Positions 44,388-53,025 are shown, counted from the stretch's first letter. The stretch is 64,000 bases of DNA from Brevibacillus choshinensis (GCF_001420695.1 NZ_LJJB01000010.1:734131-798130), one strand, 5' to 3'. The notes: generated by a model from the letters alone, not told the origin. A program made the numbers and translations.

Positions 44388-45343
44388 AACGCCGTCAGTG
44401 GCCTTTGGCCTTCCAATACAGCTACGATATTCGCTGCTGCCAGTCTCGCCATTTCCCCTCTTGTCTGCTCAGTGGCACTACCGATATGAGGCAATGCCAC
44501 TACGTTCGGTAAAGATAGCAATGGATGATCCTGAGGAACCGGCTCTTGCTGGAAAACATCCAGACCCGCCGCCCAGATCTGCTTCTTTACCAGAGCCTGA
44601 TAAAGTGCTGCCTCATCCACCGTGCCCCCTCGAGACACATTGATAAAGACAGAGGTGGGCTTCATCCAGGAAAATTCCTGCTCACCCATCAGCAAACGGG
44701 TTTCAGCCGTCAAAGGGGTCAGCAGCAGCACGTAATCAGACTCACGTAGCAATGCTTCTAGAGTGGCCTGTTGTGCTCCCGTCTCAGCCTCTGCCTGTTG
44801 TTTGCGATTGCGGTTGTGATAAAGAATCCGCATACCAAATCCTTTGGCACGTCTGGCGACTGCTTCGCCAATTCTTCCCATGCCAATGATCCCCAGTGTG
44901 GCTCCGTATACATTTTGACCCGCCATCAGAGATGGACTCCACGACGTCCACTCCCCGTTCAACAAAAAACGATTTGCCTCTGTTAATCGCCTTCCTGTTG
45001 CCATCAGCAGTGCAAACGCCAAATCAGCTGTCGCTTCTGTCAATACATCAGGCGTATTGGTGACCCAGATATCACGCTTCTTGCATGCAGCGAGGTCGAT
45101 GTTATCGTAACCCACTGCCATATTTGCCACGATCCGCAATTGCTTTGCCCGACTCAGCAATTCCTCGTCTATTCGTTCTGTCAGCATCGTCAAAATCGCG
45201 TCTGCCTGCTCCACCTTTTCCAACAAGAGCTCTCGGGGAATTGGCTCATCCTGCACCCAAACTTCTACATCTGCCACTGTCTTCAAGAGAGAAATGGCTT
45301 CATTCGCTACTTGCCTCGTCACTAACACCTTTGGCTTCTTCAT
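44384..45343 (-). CDS. D-isomer-specific 2-hydroxyacid dehydrogenase (glyoxylate/hydroxypyruvate reductase type)
   Basis: A 319-residue NAD(P)-dependent dehydrogenase. Cofactor motif GIIGMGRIG, catalytic Arg in NVSRGGTVDE, Glu in FQQEPVP and His in LPHIGSAT. Start 45343 follows GGAGG and lies inside the 3' end of yutH (44-base overlap), implying coupling. Most like glyoxylate reductases; substrate not proven. Confidence 0.88.
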   Translation of the reverse strand: MKKPKVLVTRQVANEAISLLKTVADVEVWVQDEPIPRELLLEKVEQADAILTMLTERIDEELLSRAKQLRIVANMAVGYDNIDLAACKKRDIWVTNTPDVLTEATADLAFALLMATGRRLTEANRFLLNGEWTSWSPSLMAGQNVYGATLGIIGMGRIGEAVARRAKGFGMRILYHNRNRKQQAEAETGAQQATLEALLRESDYVLLLTPLTAETRLLMGEQEFSWMKPTSVFINVSRGGTVDEAALYQALVKKQIWAAGLDVFQQEPVPQDHPLLSLPNVVALPHIGSATEQTRGEMARLAAANIVAVLEGQRPLTAL

Positions 45344-46385
45344 CTTCCGGCCTCCACAACCAATCAATTTGTGGAATGGACGCGCCGTACCGCTGTGCGA
45401 CCAGATGTGGATACTGACGGAGTGCCTCTTCCATACGCGCCAGCTCGTCTTCCAGCTGGGAATGCCATAGTTCTCCGTTTACTTCCAGCTTTTCTTCATA
45501 AGGAAGCTCTTGGTACGCCTCCACCAGCTTGAGAAATCTTCCTGGATAGAGCATTAGCCCGTAGACGACCGCATATTCGTCAGGCAAGAGCGGTGATACG
45601 CTGTTGTAGCCATCGAGAAAGCTTGCCGCTTTTTCATTCTGCCATCCGCTGCGCTTCGTTTCCGCCTTCAGCCATTGACCAATGTCACGAGCTCGCATGT
45701 CGAGCACCCAGTTCCATTCTCCAGCCACCAGTCGTGCATCCTTCTCATTCCATAGCATATACCCTTGATCAAAATTTTGGTAGGCAACTTTGCCATACTT
45801 GGCGGTTTCCTTTACGACCTTGTCGTACCCGGACGCGAGCAAATAGTGAACGGCGATTTCACCCAGCTGGTGCACGTACGTAAAGCTGGTCAGCAAAAAC
45901 TCATCCATGGAAGTTAGTTCGCCTTCCAGCTCATCCAGCTCATCCCGGAATTCATTGTAATGACGCAGTTTCCGTCTCCACATGCTGGGCCAGCTACCCA
46001 AAGAACTGTATGGGATGAACAATTTGTCGCCTTTGAACGAGCTAGTGGCCAGATGGAACTTCGCCAATGACTGACCGATCGTAAAGTAAGGATCCTCTGG
46101 CGTTCTTTCTCGTACTCCCCTGTACAAGTAATACAGCTGTTCATCCGAGACGATATGTCCCAGACCCCCGACTGTTTTTACCAGCTTGAGCATCCCGATG
46201 TCCTGCTGCTCATTTACATGCTTTCGAACTCGGTCGATAAACTTGCTCTTATATTTATATCCTTCCGGTGCTGCGAACAGGTAAAACAATCCTTTATCCG
46301 TCTTCAGTACCTTGCTCGCCCCATTCGAGCGAACATCTTCCAGGACAAACCCGTATTCCTCTTGCAATAAGTCTTTGTCTTCCAT
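45300..46385 (-). CDS. yutH: Spore-coat-associated kinase-like protein YutH
   Basis: A 361-residue protein of the CotS/YutH family with a kinase (aminoglycoside phosphotransferase-like) fold: KVLKTDKGLFYLF near the N-terminus and a catalytic-loop-like YQNFDQGYMLW. The typical HxD is degenerate, so enzymatic activity is uncertain. AAGGAG lies before ATG 46385. Family members are found in the spore coat. Divergent from yutG. Confidence 0.85.
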   Translation of the reverse strand: MEDKDLLQEEYGFVLEDVRSNGASKVLKTDKGLFYLFAAPEGYKYKSKFIDRVRKHVNEQQDIGMLKLVKTVGGLGHIVSDEQLYYLYRGVRERTPEDPYFTIGQSLAKFHLATSSFKGDKLFIPYSSLGSWPSMWRRKLRHYNEFRDELDELEGELTSMDEFLLTSFTYVHQLGEIAVHYLLASGYDKVVKETAKYGKVAYQNFDQGYMLWNEKDARLVAGEWNWVLDMRARDIGQWLKAETKRSGWQNEKAASFLDGYNSVSPLLPDEYAVVYGLMLYPGRFLKLVEAYQELPYEEKLEVNGELWHSQLEDELARMEEALRQYPHLVAQRYGASIPQIDWLWRPEDEEAKGVSDEASSE

Positions 46386-46504
46386 CGATTTTCACTCTCC
46401 TTGCAGACCTTCACATGGCGCATAATATGTAGAAGCATCGGGATAGGTGCCTATCTCGTTGCAGATACTAGTCGCACGGTTGGGAGCATAAGGAGGGAAT
46501 ACGC

Positions 46505-47020
46505 ATGAGCGAGCATCCACTTAATAGTGATTCGTGTCTGGAGGTCGTGATTGATCTGTTGGGGAAACGTGGTGTCAGTCTGGATGACATCGCTGAGATC
46601 GTGAAGTTCCTGCAAATCAACTACGTTCCTGATCTGACAAAGGAAATGTGTCTGGAGAGTGTAGGGGCAGTGTTGAAAAAGAGGGAAGTGCAAAATGCAC
46701 TCTTAACTGGCATTCAGCTGGATATATTAGCGGAAGAAAACAAGCTGCTGCAGCCTCTTCAATCCATCATTGAGGCAGATGAACCTCTGTACGGCGTGGA
46801 TGAAGTACTGGCGCTCGCCATCGTCAATCTATATGGCAGCATCGGGTTTACGAACTTTGGTTATGTAGACAAATTGAAGCATGGAAAATTAGAATTTCTC
46901 AATGACCGCCGAAACGGTGTACACACATTCCTCGATGATCTGGTGGGGGCGATTGCTGCTGCTGCCTCGAGCCGAATCGCCCACCGCCAAAAACAACAAG
47001 AAGAATGCCTAGAGGGTTAA
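46505..47020 (+). CDS. yutG: Phosphatidylglycerophosphatase A-like protein YutG
   Basis: A 171-residue PgpA-family protein without membrane helices: VGAVLKKREVQNALLTGIQLD, EPLYGVDEVLALAIVNLYGSIG and VHTFLDDLVGAIAAAASSRI are the signature segments. AGGAGG lies before ATG 46505. It is proposed to dephosphorylate a phosphatidylglycerol phosphate or related compound. Its last 12 bases overlap the 3' end of the convergent yutF. Confidence 0.87.
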   Translation: MSEHPLNSDSCLEVVIDLLGKRGVSLDDIAEIVKFLQINYVPDLTKEMCLESVGAVLKKREVQNALLTGIQLDILAEENKLLQPLQSIIEADEPLYGVDEVLALAIVNLYGSIGFTNFGYVDKLKHGKLEFLNDRRNGVHTFLDDLVGAIAAAASSRIAHRQKQQEECLEG

Positions 47021-47797
47021 CTTCTTCATCCAATCCGTCAAATCCTCGGCAATATGCGTAGGGCGGGCAGGATGTACAGCTGCTTCCTCTCGGTTCGAGT
47101 ACCCCGTCAGCACGAGCATACTGTCCAGCCCACTATTGGCACCCGCTTCAATATCGGTATAGAGATTGTCTCCGACGATCAGGGTCTCTTCCGCACGGAT
47201 ACCGAGAATATCCAGCGCATAATTGACGATAATGGACTGCGGCTTCCCGATCACGATTGGTTTTGTCGCAGCTGCCACTGAGACAGCAGCTACGAGGGAA
47301 CCATTCCCCGGGTACAAGCCTATTTCAGTCGGCAAGGCAGCATCCGTGTTGGTCGCGAGCAAGACTGCACCAGCGCGTACAGCACGAGCGGCTGTCGCCA
47401 GCTTTTCATAGGTGAATTCACGATCGATCCCTACCACGACATACGCTGGCGAGTCTTCCGTGATCTCGAAACTGCTCACGGTCAATTGTTCACGCAAGCC
47501 TTGCTCGCCGATCATATAAACTTTCGTTCCTGCAGACGCACGTTCTTTCAGGTATGTGGCTGTTGCCATACTGGAGGTGTATACGTCTGCAGGCTTCGCA
47601 TCGATTCCCATTGCACATAGCCGGTCTGCTACATGCTCCGGAGATGCAGACGAATTATTCGTCAAATACAGGTAGGGAATTCGCTGTTCCTTTAGATAGG
47701 AGATAAATGCTGCTGCCCCGGGAATGGCTTCTCCTCCCCGGTAAATCGTGCCATCCAAATCAAGCAAATAGCCTTTGTACGCTGTCGCCGTCGTCAT
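47009..47797 (-). CDS. yutF: HAD-superfamily phosphatase, NagD/YutF family
   Basis: A 262-residue HAD hydrolase, subclass IIA. Motif I DLDGTIYRG, motif II LTNNSS, motif III Lys in IGKPQ, motif IV GDNLYTDIEAG. Broad sugar-phosphate or nucleotide phosphatase of the TIGR01457 type. Convergent and overlapping with yutG at the 3' end. Confidence 0.93.
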   Translation of the reverse strand: MTTATAYKGYLLDLDGTIYRGGEAIPGAAAFISYLKEQRIPYLYLTNNSSASPEHVADRLCAMGIDAKPADVYTSSMATATYLKERASAGTKVYMIGEQGLREQLTVSSFEITEDSPAYVVVGIDREFTYEKLATAARAVRAGAVLLATNTDAALPTEIGLYPGNGSLVAAVSVAAATKPIVIGKPQSIIVNYALDILGIRAEETLIVGDNLYTDIEAGANSGLDSMLVLTGYSNREEAAVHPARPTHIAEDLTDWMKKLTL

Positions 47798-47857
47798 CCT
47801 ATCGGTCCCCTTTGTTAATCATGTCGTTTGCCGTAGCACTGATTTGTCCGTTCAAAC

Positions 47858-47887
47858 AAAAATCCACCCGCCATGGAGTGGATTTTT
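47858..47887 (-). terminator. Terminator of the SufR-like regulator gene
   Basis: AAAAATCCAC and GTGGATTTTT, 10-bp stem, 23 bases beyond the stop codon at 47910. Confidence 0.82.
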
Positions 47888-47909
47888 TATCGATTCGTAG
47901 CCATAAGCG

Positions 47910-48539
47910 TTAGCGTCCTTGCTTCACTTCAAACACGCATTTATCTCCGCCTTTTGCCATACAGGAAGTCTGTTCCACATTGGCATCTAGCACGCGTCGG
48001 AACAAGGACAGCTCACAGTTACAAGCCTGGTTGAATTCGCGGGCAACTTGCGAGATCGGACAGTTAAACTCTTGAATACGGTAGTTTTCTGTTTCCGGAT
48101 CCTTTTCCCATTCCACCATGTACCCTTTATCGTTTTGCAGCTCAGCAAGCTTGGCTACTCTCTCTTCCAGGTCGCCTTGCATGTGAGTGCGATAGGTTTC
48201 TTCGAGACGGTTCTCCCGACGGCGAAACAGCATCTCTACTTTACCGATGCCGTCCATATCCTTTAGGTCTTGCAGAAAATCTAACGTCAAATGAGAATAA
48301 TTGCGCGGAAACAGTTCGTCTGCCTCCTGCGACAAGGAATATACATTGGTTGGACGTCCCATCGCTTGCCGAACAAGCGTAGACTTGATCAAGTTGTCCC
48401 TCTCGAGGGTATTCAGATGGCGTCTTACAGCCATTTCTGTAATTCCCAGCTCTACAGCCATGTCACTAACTGACAGTGAGCCTTTCACCTTGAGCATGTG
48501 GAGAATTTGGTCACGGGTGGACGTTCCTTCGTTTGTCAT
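47910..48539 (-). CDS. SufR-like winged-helix regulator with C-terminal cysteine cluster
   Basis: A 209-residue regulator. N-terminal wHTH: SVSDMAVELGITEMAVRRHL with GRPTNVYSL wing. The C-terminal half has cysteines FNCPISQVAREFNQACNCEL then QTSCMAKGGDKC, that is C-x12-C-x-C-x17-C-x7-C, close to the Fe-S-binding region of SufR proteins. ATG 48539 fits GGGCGG better than the GTG at 48548. It probably senses Fe-S status and could control Fe-S genes; targets are not evident here. Confidence 0.78.
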   Translation of the reverse strand: MTNEGTSTRDQILHMLKVKGSLSVSDMAVELGITEMAVRRHLNTLERDNLIKSTLVRQAMGRPTNVYSLSQEADELFPRNYSHLTLDFLQDLKDMDGIGKVEMLFRRRENRLEETYRTHMQGDLEERVAKLAELQNDKGYMVEWEKDPETENYRIQEFNCPISQVAREFNQACNCELSLFRRVLDANVEQTSCMAKGGDKCVFEVKQGR

Positions 48540-48635
48540 ACGTATCACCGCCCTTTCTCCTAATTGTAGCGGATTAGGTGGCTTTAGTAAACTAATGAAA
48601 GTGTTTTGTATAAAAAATCCGCTGGAGCCATCTTT

Positions 48636-49070
48636 TTAAAAGAGTTCTTTGTCCAAAAAGGCACGCACAGCCGGATCGAACTCGCGTAGCGCAGATCCTG
48701 CTTCTACAACTAATGCAAACATCTCGGCGCTCGGTACACTGGTGTACTCATTGACCAAATGCTTGCGGAATTCGGTGACACGAGTCAAGATGATGGCCTG
48801 ATCCCCCGTAATGACTTGCTCATCACGCAAAATTTCCACGATATCACTGTAGCTGCCTGGATCACGCATGATAAAGCCGTCGATCAAGGCATTTCCTACG
48901 TCAACAATCCCCTCGATGGACAAGTGCAGGGCCCGCTCCATCGCTGCAACAGCCACTTCGTCCGCCAAAACCGCTTCCGCTCCCCGTTCCTTTAGCTTGT
49001 CTAACAAGTCAAGCATGGAAGACATATATGCCAAAACTTGGTCGATTCGTTTCGTATTCACATCGTACAT
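48636..49070 (-). CDS. yutE: DUF86/HepT-like protein YutE
   Basis: A 144-residue all-helical protein of the HepT-like DUF86 family, matching B. subtilis YutE. The RNase-like motif region is FRKHLVNEY (R-x-x-L-V-x-x-Y). No MntA-like antitoxin gene is adjacent, so it is probably not a toxin-antitoxin pair. AAGGAG overlaps the stop of the preceding small membrane protein gene, suggesting coupling. Confidence 0.87.
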   Translation of the reverse strand: MYDVNTKRIDQVLAYMSSMLDLLDKLKERGAEAVLADEVAVAAMERALHLSIEGIVDVGNALIDGFIMRDPGSYSDIVEILRDEQVITGDQAIILTRVTEFRKHLVNEYTSVPSAEMFALVVEAGSALREFDPAVRAFLDKELF

Positions 49071-49082
49071 GGATAATTCTCC

Positions 49083-49190
49083 TTATTTTCGCTTTTTTGC
49101 TTTGCGCTTTGCGTAGTATATCGTAAACACAAAAGTAAGCACCAGGACGAGAAGCACCAATTCCCCTTCCTGCAAATAGGAATTGTTCAC
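49083..49190 (-). CDS. Small single-pass membrane protein, 35 residues
   Basis: GTG 49190 (after GAGGTG) encodes MNNSYLQEGELVLLVLVLTF and a basic end YYAKRKAKKRK: one hydrophobic helix (about residues 10-26) with a positive C-terminus, predicted N-out, C-in. Its TAA forms part of the ribosome-binding region of yutE 13 bases downstream, so the two are probably coupled. Function unknown. Confidence 0.65.
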   Translation of the reverse strand: MNNSYLQEGELVLLVLVLTFVFTIYYAKRKAKKRK

Positions 49191-49310
49191 GGGTTTCACC
49201 TCTTTTCATCCATCAGTATACCAAATTTGTGCGGGCAAACGCGACAGCTTGTACTTTATGATACAATGGTGGGGTGAATTTTTACCGGCATAAGGGAGGA
49301 ACACACAACA

Positions 49311-50285
49311 ATGGAACGCGAACTGGCACTGGAAATCGTGCGTGTAACGGAAATGGCTGCTCTCGCCTCCTCTCACTGGATGGGAAGAGGGAAAAAGAAC
49401 GAGGCTGATGGAGCAGCAACCAGCGCCATGCGCGCCATGTTTGACACGATCAACATGCGGGGAACCGTCGTCATCGGCGAAGGTGAGCTGGACGAAGCCC
49501 CTATGCTCTACATCGGTGAAAAGCTAGGAAATCCGGACGCAGGCGGGCCAGAAGTCGACGTCGCTGTCGATCCCTTGGAAGGAACTACAATCGTTGCCAA
49601 AGGCCATAACAACGCCATGTCGGTTATTGCGATTGGCGACCGAGGAACCTTGTTGCATGCGCCTGACATGTACATGATGAAAATGGCAGTCGGAAAACGT
49701 GCGGCAGGGAAAATCAACCTTTACGATCCTGTGGATAAAATGATAGAGATCGTAGCAGAAGCAAACAACAAGCGGATTTCTGACGTAACTGTGATCATTC
49801 AGGAACGCGAGCGTCATCAGGCCATTATCGATGCGGTCCGTGAAAAAGGCGCGCGTGTGAAGCTATTTGGTGACGGTGACGTCGGTGCCGCGATTGCGGC
49901 CTGCTTGCCGCATACTGGGATTGACCTTTTCCTCGGCATCGGCGGAGCACCCGAGGGCGTCATCAGTGCTGCTGCGATCAAATGTCTGGGTGGCGACATG
50001 CAAGCTCAGCTCAAGCCTCAAAACGATGCAGAACGGGAACGCTGCATCAAGATGGGCCTCTCCAATCCGGAGCAGTTGCTCACCCTAAATGATATGGTCA
50101 AAGGCGAAGATGCCATTTTTTCAGCCACTGGCGTCTCGGATGGCGAATTGCTGCAAGGTGTCCGCTATCTCGGAGACGACATGGTGGAGACTCATTCGAT
50201 CGTCATGCGTGCCCAGACCAAAACCATTCGCTTTGTTCGAGCCTTGCACAATGTAGAACACAAACCTAATCTCTTATGGAAGTAG
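49311..50285 (+). CDS. glpX: Class II fructose-1,6-bisphosphatase
   Basis: A 324-residue GlpX-type FBPase of gluconeogenesis. Metal- and substrate-binding motifs: [28 protein letters not shown] and [20 protein letters not shown] lies before ATG 49311. It is followed by a DUF3055 gene 10 bases downstream, and both end at hairpin 50578-50611. Confidence 0.95.
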   Translation: MERELALEIVRVTEMAALASSHWMGRGKKNEADGAATSAMRAMFDTINMRGTVVIGEGELDEAPMLYIGEKLGNPDAGGPEVDVAVDPLEGTTIVAKGHNNAMSVIAIGDRGTLLHAPDMYMMKMAVGKRAAGKINLYDPVDKMIEIVAEANNKRISDVTVIIQERERHQAIIDAVREKGARVKLFGDGDVGAAIAACLPHTGIDLFLGIGGAPEGVISAAAIKCLGGDMQAQLKPQNDAERERCIKMGLSNPEQLLTLNDMVKGEDAIFSATGVSDGELLQGVRYLGDDMVETHSIVMRAQTKTIRFVRALHNVEHKPNLLWK

Positions 50286-50295
50286 AGGGAAACTC

Positions 50296-50562
50296 ATGTC
50301 TGATTTGTTTTACCTGTACGATGATGTCGAGGAAACCAAGACGCGATTCGTCAGCTTTATGGCGGAAGCCACTCGCTTTGATCTCGCTATCACGACTTCG
50401 AACCGTTTTTACGGAAAAAAACTGGTGATCAATATTCAAAACGGTCGTTCGGCGATCATCGGCAAGGATGACTTGGAGGAAGAAGGCTACCTGGAATTCG
50501 CATACAACCTGAACGAGCAGGAAGCAGAAGAGTTGAAATCATTTTTGGAAACCGTTATTTAA
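50296..50562 (+). CDS. DUF3055 family protein
   Basis: An 88-residue acidic protein: LYDDVEETKTRFVSFM, RFDLAITTSNRFYGK and IIGKDDLEEEGYLE fit the DUF3055 family. GAGGGA lies before ATG 50296. Co-transcribed with glpX. Function unknown. Confidence 0.82.
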   Translation: MSDLFYLYDDVEETKTRFVSFMAEATRFDLAITTSNRFYGKKLVINIQNGRSAIIGKDDLEEEGYLEFAYNLNEQEAEELKSFLETVI

Positions 50563-50577
50563 TCATTGTGAAGTGAC

Positions 50578-50611
50578 GGAAGGAGGGGCTCTACTGCGCC
50601 CTTCCTTTTTT
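50578..50611 (+). terminator. Terminator of glpX and the DUF3055 gene
   Basis: GGAAGG and GGGC pair with GCCC and TTCC around a TCTACTGC loop, followed by TTTTTT. Confidence 0.82.
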
Positions 50612-50728
50612 GATTTTGCACCCCTCATGGACGTTTGCCCATTTCCTACCGGACAATGCTCCAGACGGGCGAATGCCTCGTATACTGCTACTGCACAGGC
50701 AGACAACGAGAGGAGTGCAATTCGCAAG

Positions 50729-51046
50729 ATGCAACCAAATCAATATGAATATGACCAACAACTACAACAACAACAGAATTACTTACCTGAACAGGGATAT
50801 CAAATGATTCCTGAAGACCATGCTCATCCCGTCTTTTTCGGTGGAAGACGACGCCCTGACGTATCCTTCATCGTGCCCATCCAACCGTTTCCGCCTTCTT
50901 GGGGATGGAACCCCTGGAATCCTTGGTGCCCTTGGACCCCCTGGAATCCCTGGGGAAGCTGGGGCGGTGGCGGCGGATGGGGCGGTGGCGGCGGATGGGG
51001 CGGTGGTGGCGGATGGGGCGGTGGTGGCGGATGGGGCGGTTGGTAA
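50729..51046 (+). CDS. Trp/Gly-rich low-complexity protein
   Basis: A 105-residue protein in three parts: a Gln/Asn/Tyr-rich start (NQYEYDQQLQQQQNYLP), a middle with a hydrophobic VSFIVPIQPFPPSWG, and a tail of W-x-P-W units (NPWNPWCPWTPWNPWGSW) followed by four GGGGGW repeats. The tail is coded by an 18-base tandem repeat at about 50961-51036. ATG 50729 lies 10-13 bases after GAGGAG. Such repeats are typical of spore-coat and other structural proteins, but this is inference. Confidence 0.7.
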   Translation: MQPNQYEYDQQLQQQQNYLPEQGYQMIPEDHAHPVFFGGRRRPDVSFIVPIQPFPPSWGWNPWNPWCPWTPWNPWGSWGGGGGWGGGGGWGGGGGWGGGGGWGGW

Positions 51047-51095
51047 GCCTGCCCTTCTCTAACAAATAATTAGCTACGACAACCTCATTCCATAA

Positions 51096-51134
51096 AAAAG
51101 GCATTCAAACGCCAATCCGGCTTGAATGCCTTTT
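51096..51134 (+). terminator. Terminator of the Trp/Gly-rich gene
   Basis: AAAAGGCATTCAA and TTGAATGCCTTTT, 13-bp stem followed by TT. Confidence 0.9.
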
Positions 51135-51218
51135 TTATGATCAATGCAACATGAAAGAGAAAGGCGGCAAATGGTTCGCTCCTGCAAATTTTTAAGCCAT
51201 AGCACTTCTCCAAAACAA

Positions 51219-51242
51219 AACGAGCCAAAAAAGGCTCGTTTA
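51219..51242 (-). terminator. Terminator of the yutD gene
   Basis: AAACGAGCC and GGCTCGTTT, 9-bp stem with a 6-base A loop; on the minus strand it is followed by TG and lies 26 bases beyond the stop. Confidence 0.75.
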
Positions 51243-51267
51243 TTATCCTTTGTATGATTCGATCTGC

Positions 51268-51945
51268 TTAGGAATCCCGTTTGGGCGGGTTGGATCCTGT
51301 TGGCACCTTATCGCGCTCTCGGTTCGGTCTCATTTGATTGGGACGACGATCTTTCCCCTGGTCCCTGCCGTTTTTATCTGACTTATCCTTGGAGAACTTG
51401 GGCTTGTCAGCTCGATCATTACGTCCTGAGGAGCGTTCAGTAGATGGACCGTTGTTGCGATCCGTCCGTTCCTGTTTGTTCTGGCGCGGATGGAACCTAC
51501 GGCGCTCTTTACGTTCACCGTAAGAATTGGCATTGTCTTCGCGGTTACTATCCTGCCGTAAATCAATCACCACATCGATTCCCGCATCATCCTGACTTTG
51601 GCTATCCTCTGGGCCCAGATATGATTTTACTTTGCGCAAAACGAAATACGGGCACCCAAAGTTGCAGAATTCATGCAGATACTCATCCAAAGCGGCGATT
51701 CGCTGCTCAAACGGCACTTTACGGTTGAGGTCTGTATAAAATCCCCGTAGACGAAGCTGTCCATATCCCCAGTCCCCTACGATATAGTCGTATTTGTCCA
51801 GGATATCGCTGTAGCGCTCTTTGAAAGCTTCCGGGTTCCAGCCATCGCGATTTTCTTCCATGACTTCATAAGTACCGGCTTGCGTGCGAATCAAGTCCGC
51901 TTCCTCCTTACACACGTATACTACGTCCATCTTACCATAATTCAT
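51268..51945 (-). CDS. yutD: DUF1027 family protein YutD with charged extension
   Basis: A 225-residue protein. Residues 20-105 match YutD/DUF1027 (ENRDGWNPEAFKERYSDILD, YDYIVGDWGYGQLRL, EYLHEFCNFGCPYFVLRKVK). The remaining 115 residues are a disordered, strongly charged tail rich in Arg, Asp, Lys and Asn that ordinary YutD lacks. Neither ATG 51945 nor ATG 51930 has a clear ribosome-binding site, so the start is uncertain. Confidence 0.82.
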   Translation of the reverse strand: MNYGKMDVVYVCKEEADLIRTQAGTYEVMEENRDGWNPEAFKERYSDILDKYDYIVGDWGYGQLRLRGFYTDLNRKVPFEQRIAALDEYLHEFCNFGCPYFVLRKVKSYLGPEDSQSQDDAGIDVVIDLRQDSNREDNANSYGERKERRRFHPRQNKQERTDRNNGPSTERSSGRNDRADKPKFSKDKSDKNGRDQGKDRRPNQMRPNRERDKVPTGSNPPKRDS

Positions 51946-52017
51946 GCAGCAAGAGATAATTTTCCCACGAAAACAGCAGATGACTGATGGACATTCTATC
52001 GTGTAGGGGGTGTTTCA

Positions 52018-53025
52018 TTGAAAAAGACATGGTTGTATCCAGCTATCGCAAGTATTGCTCTGTTGGCTTCTGCCTGCTCGAACAACGCTGCACCTAACTA
52101 CACGACGCCAAACCGCACGACGACGAATCAAGTTGCTCCTCACGTGACCAACTTCGACGGTCTGCATACACGCTCCTATGATGGTATGCGTGCACGCGAC
52201 TTCGACGGTATTCATGTCCGTAATTACGACGGCGTGCATACACGTGACATTGACGGAATCCATACCCGTAGCCATACCGGTTATGGAATGGGCAATGTAG
52301 CCCCTGGCCCAACCGCTGGAACTAACGCTTACACCCATGGAGTCCGTCCTTACACCGCGTTTCCTGATGGAAATGTAGGGATGAACGGCATTACCGGTAC
52401 CGCTGGCACCAGAGGCATTACTGGTACCGCTGGCATCAGAGGCATTACTGGTGCAGGTACAGGGGCGGGCACTGGAATGACAGGAACAGGTACCCACCAT
52501 TCCATCTACCAAAAGCATGCTTGGAATCGTGCCGGAGCTGGTGTCATGGCAACTGGCATGCCACGCATGGGGTACGTCCAAACGGACCGCCAGCATATGC
52601 GTACGGCTAGCGCACACAACGTCTATGTCGACCGTGATGCATTGGCGCAAGCGGTAGGAAATGTAACCGCAAGCTGCCCTGGGGTACAGCGCTCGACTGT
52701 ATTGGTCACCGATAAAGAAATCTTTGTCGGTTTGCACCACAAAGGCGGGGACGCGCGTACAGTGAAAAACCAAGCGCGGATGAATGCCATGTCGGTATCC
52801 CCTCGCTACTACAAGGTGTACGTGACCGACAACCAGAATGACATCCAGGAAATCGCTCGTGTCGCTGCACGTTCCAGCAATCTGCACACTGCGCGAGCAG
52901 AAGATACTACCAGCATTAACACGCTGATCAAGCGAATGGGTGGTACGACTGTCGCTGAGCAAATGCGTGCCAAAGAAACGAGTACGAGCAAGACAAAAAG
53001 CCATATGGGGACAACCAGCCGTTAA
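52018..53025 (+). CDS. YhcN/YlaJ-family sporulation lipoprotein with tandem repeats
   Basis: A 335-residue lipoprotein with lipobox LLASAC. Residues 40-85 hold a DG-x-H-x-R-type repeat (YDGMRARDFDGIHVRNYDGV). Residues 115-155 hold a GITGTAG(T/I)R repeat. The C-terminal half is a YhcN/YlaJ-type domain (AQAVGNVTASCPGVQRSTVL, NAMSVSPRYYKVYVTDN). TTG 52018 follows GGGGGTG. The family is associated with the spore inner membrane and germination. Both repeat tracts appear specific to this lineage. Confidence 0.82.
   Translation: MKKTWLYPAIASIALLASACSNNAAPNYTTPNRTTTNQVAPHVTNFDGLHTRSYDGMRARDFDGIHVRNYDGVHTRDIDGIHTRSHTGYGMGNVAPGPTAGTNAYTHGVRPYTAFPDGNVGMNGITGTAGTRGITGTAGIRGITGAGTGAGTGMTGTGTHHSIYQKHAWNRAGAGVMATGMPRMGYVQTDRQHMRTASAHNVYVDRDALAQAVGNVTASCPGVQRSTVLVTDKEIFVGLHHKGGDARTVKNQARMNAMSVSPRYYKVYVTDNQNDIQEIARVAARSSNLHTARAEDTTSINTLIKRMGGTTVAEQMRAKETSTSKTKSHMGTTSR

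Noticed and set aside
48636-49070. HepT/MntA toxin-antitoxin system
   Set aside because: No nucleotidyltransferase antitoxin gene is adjacent, and the gene matches the housekeeping YutE by synteny.
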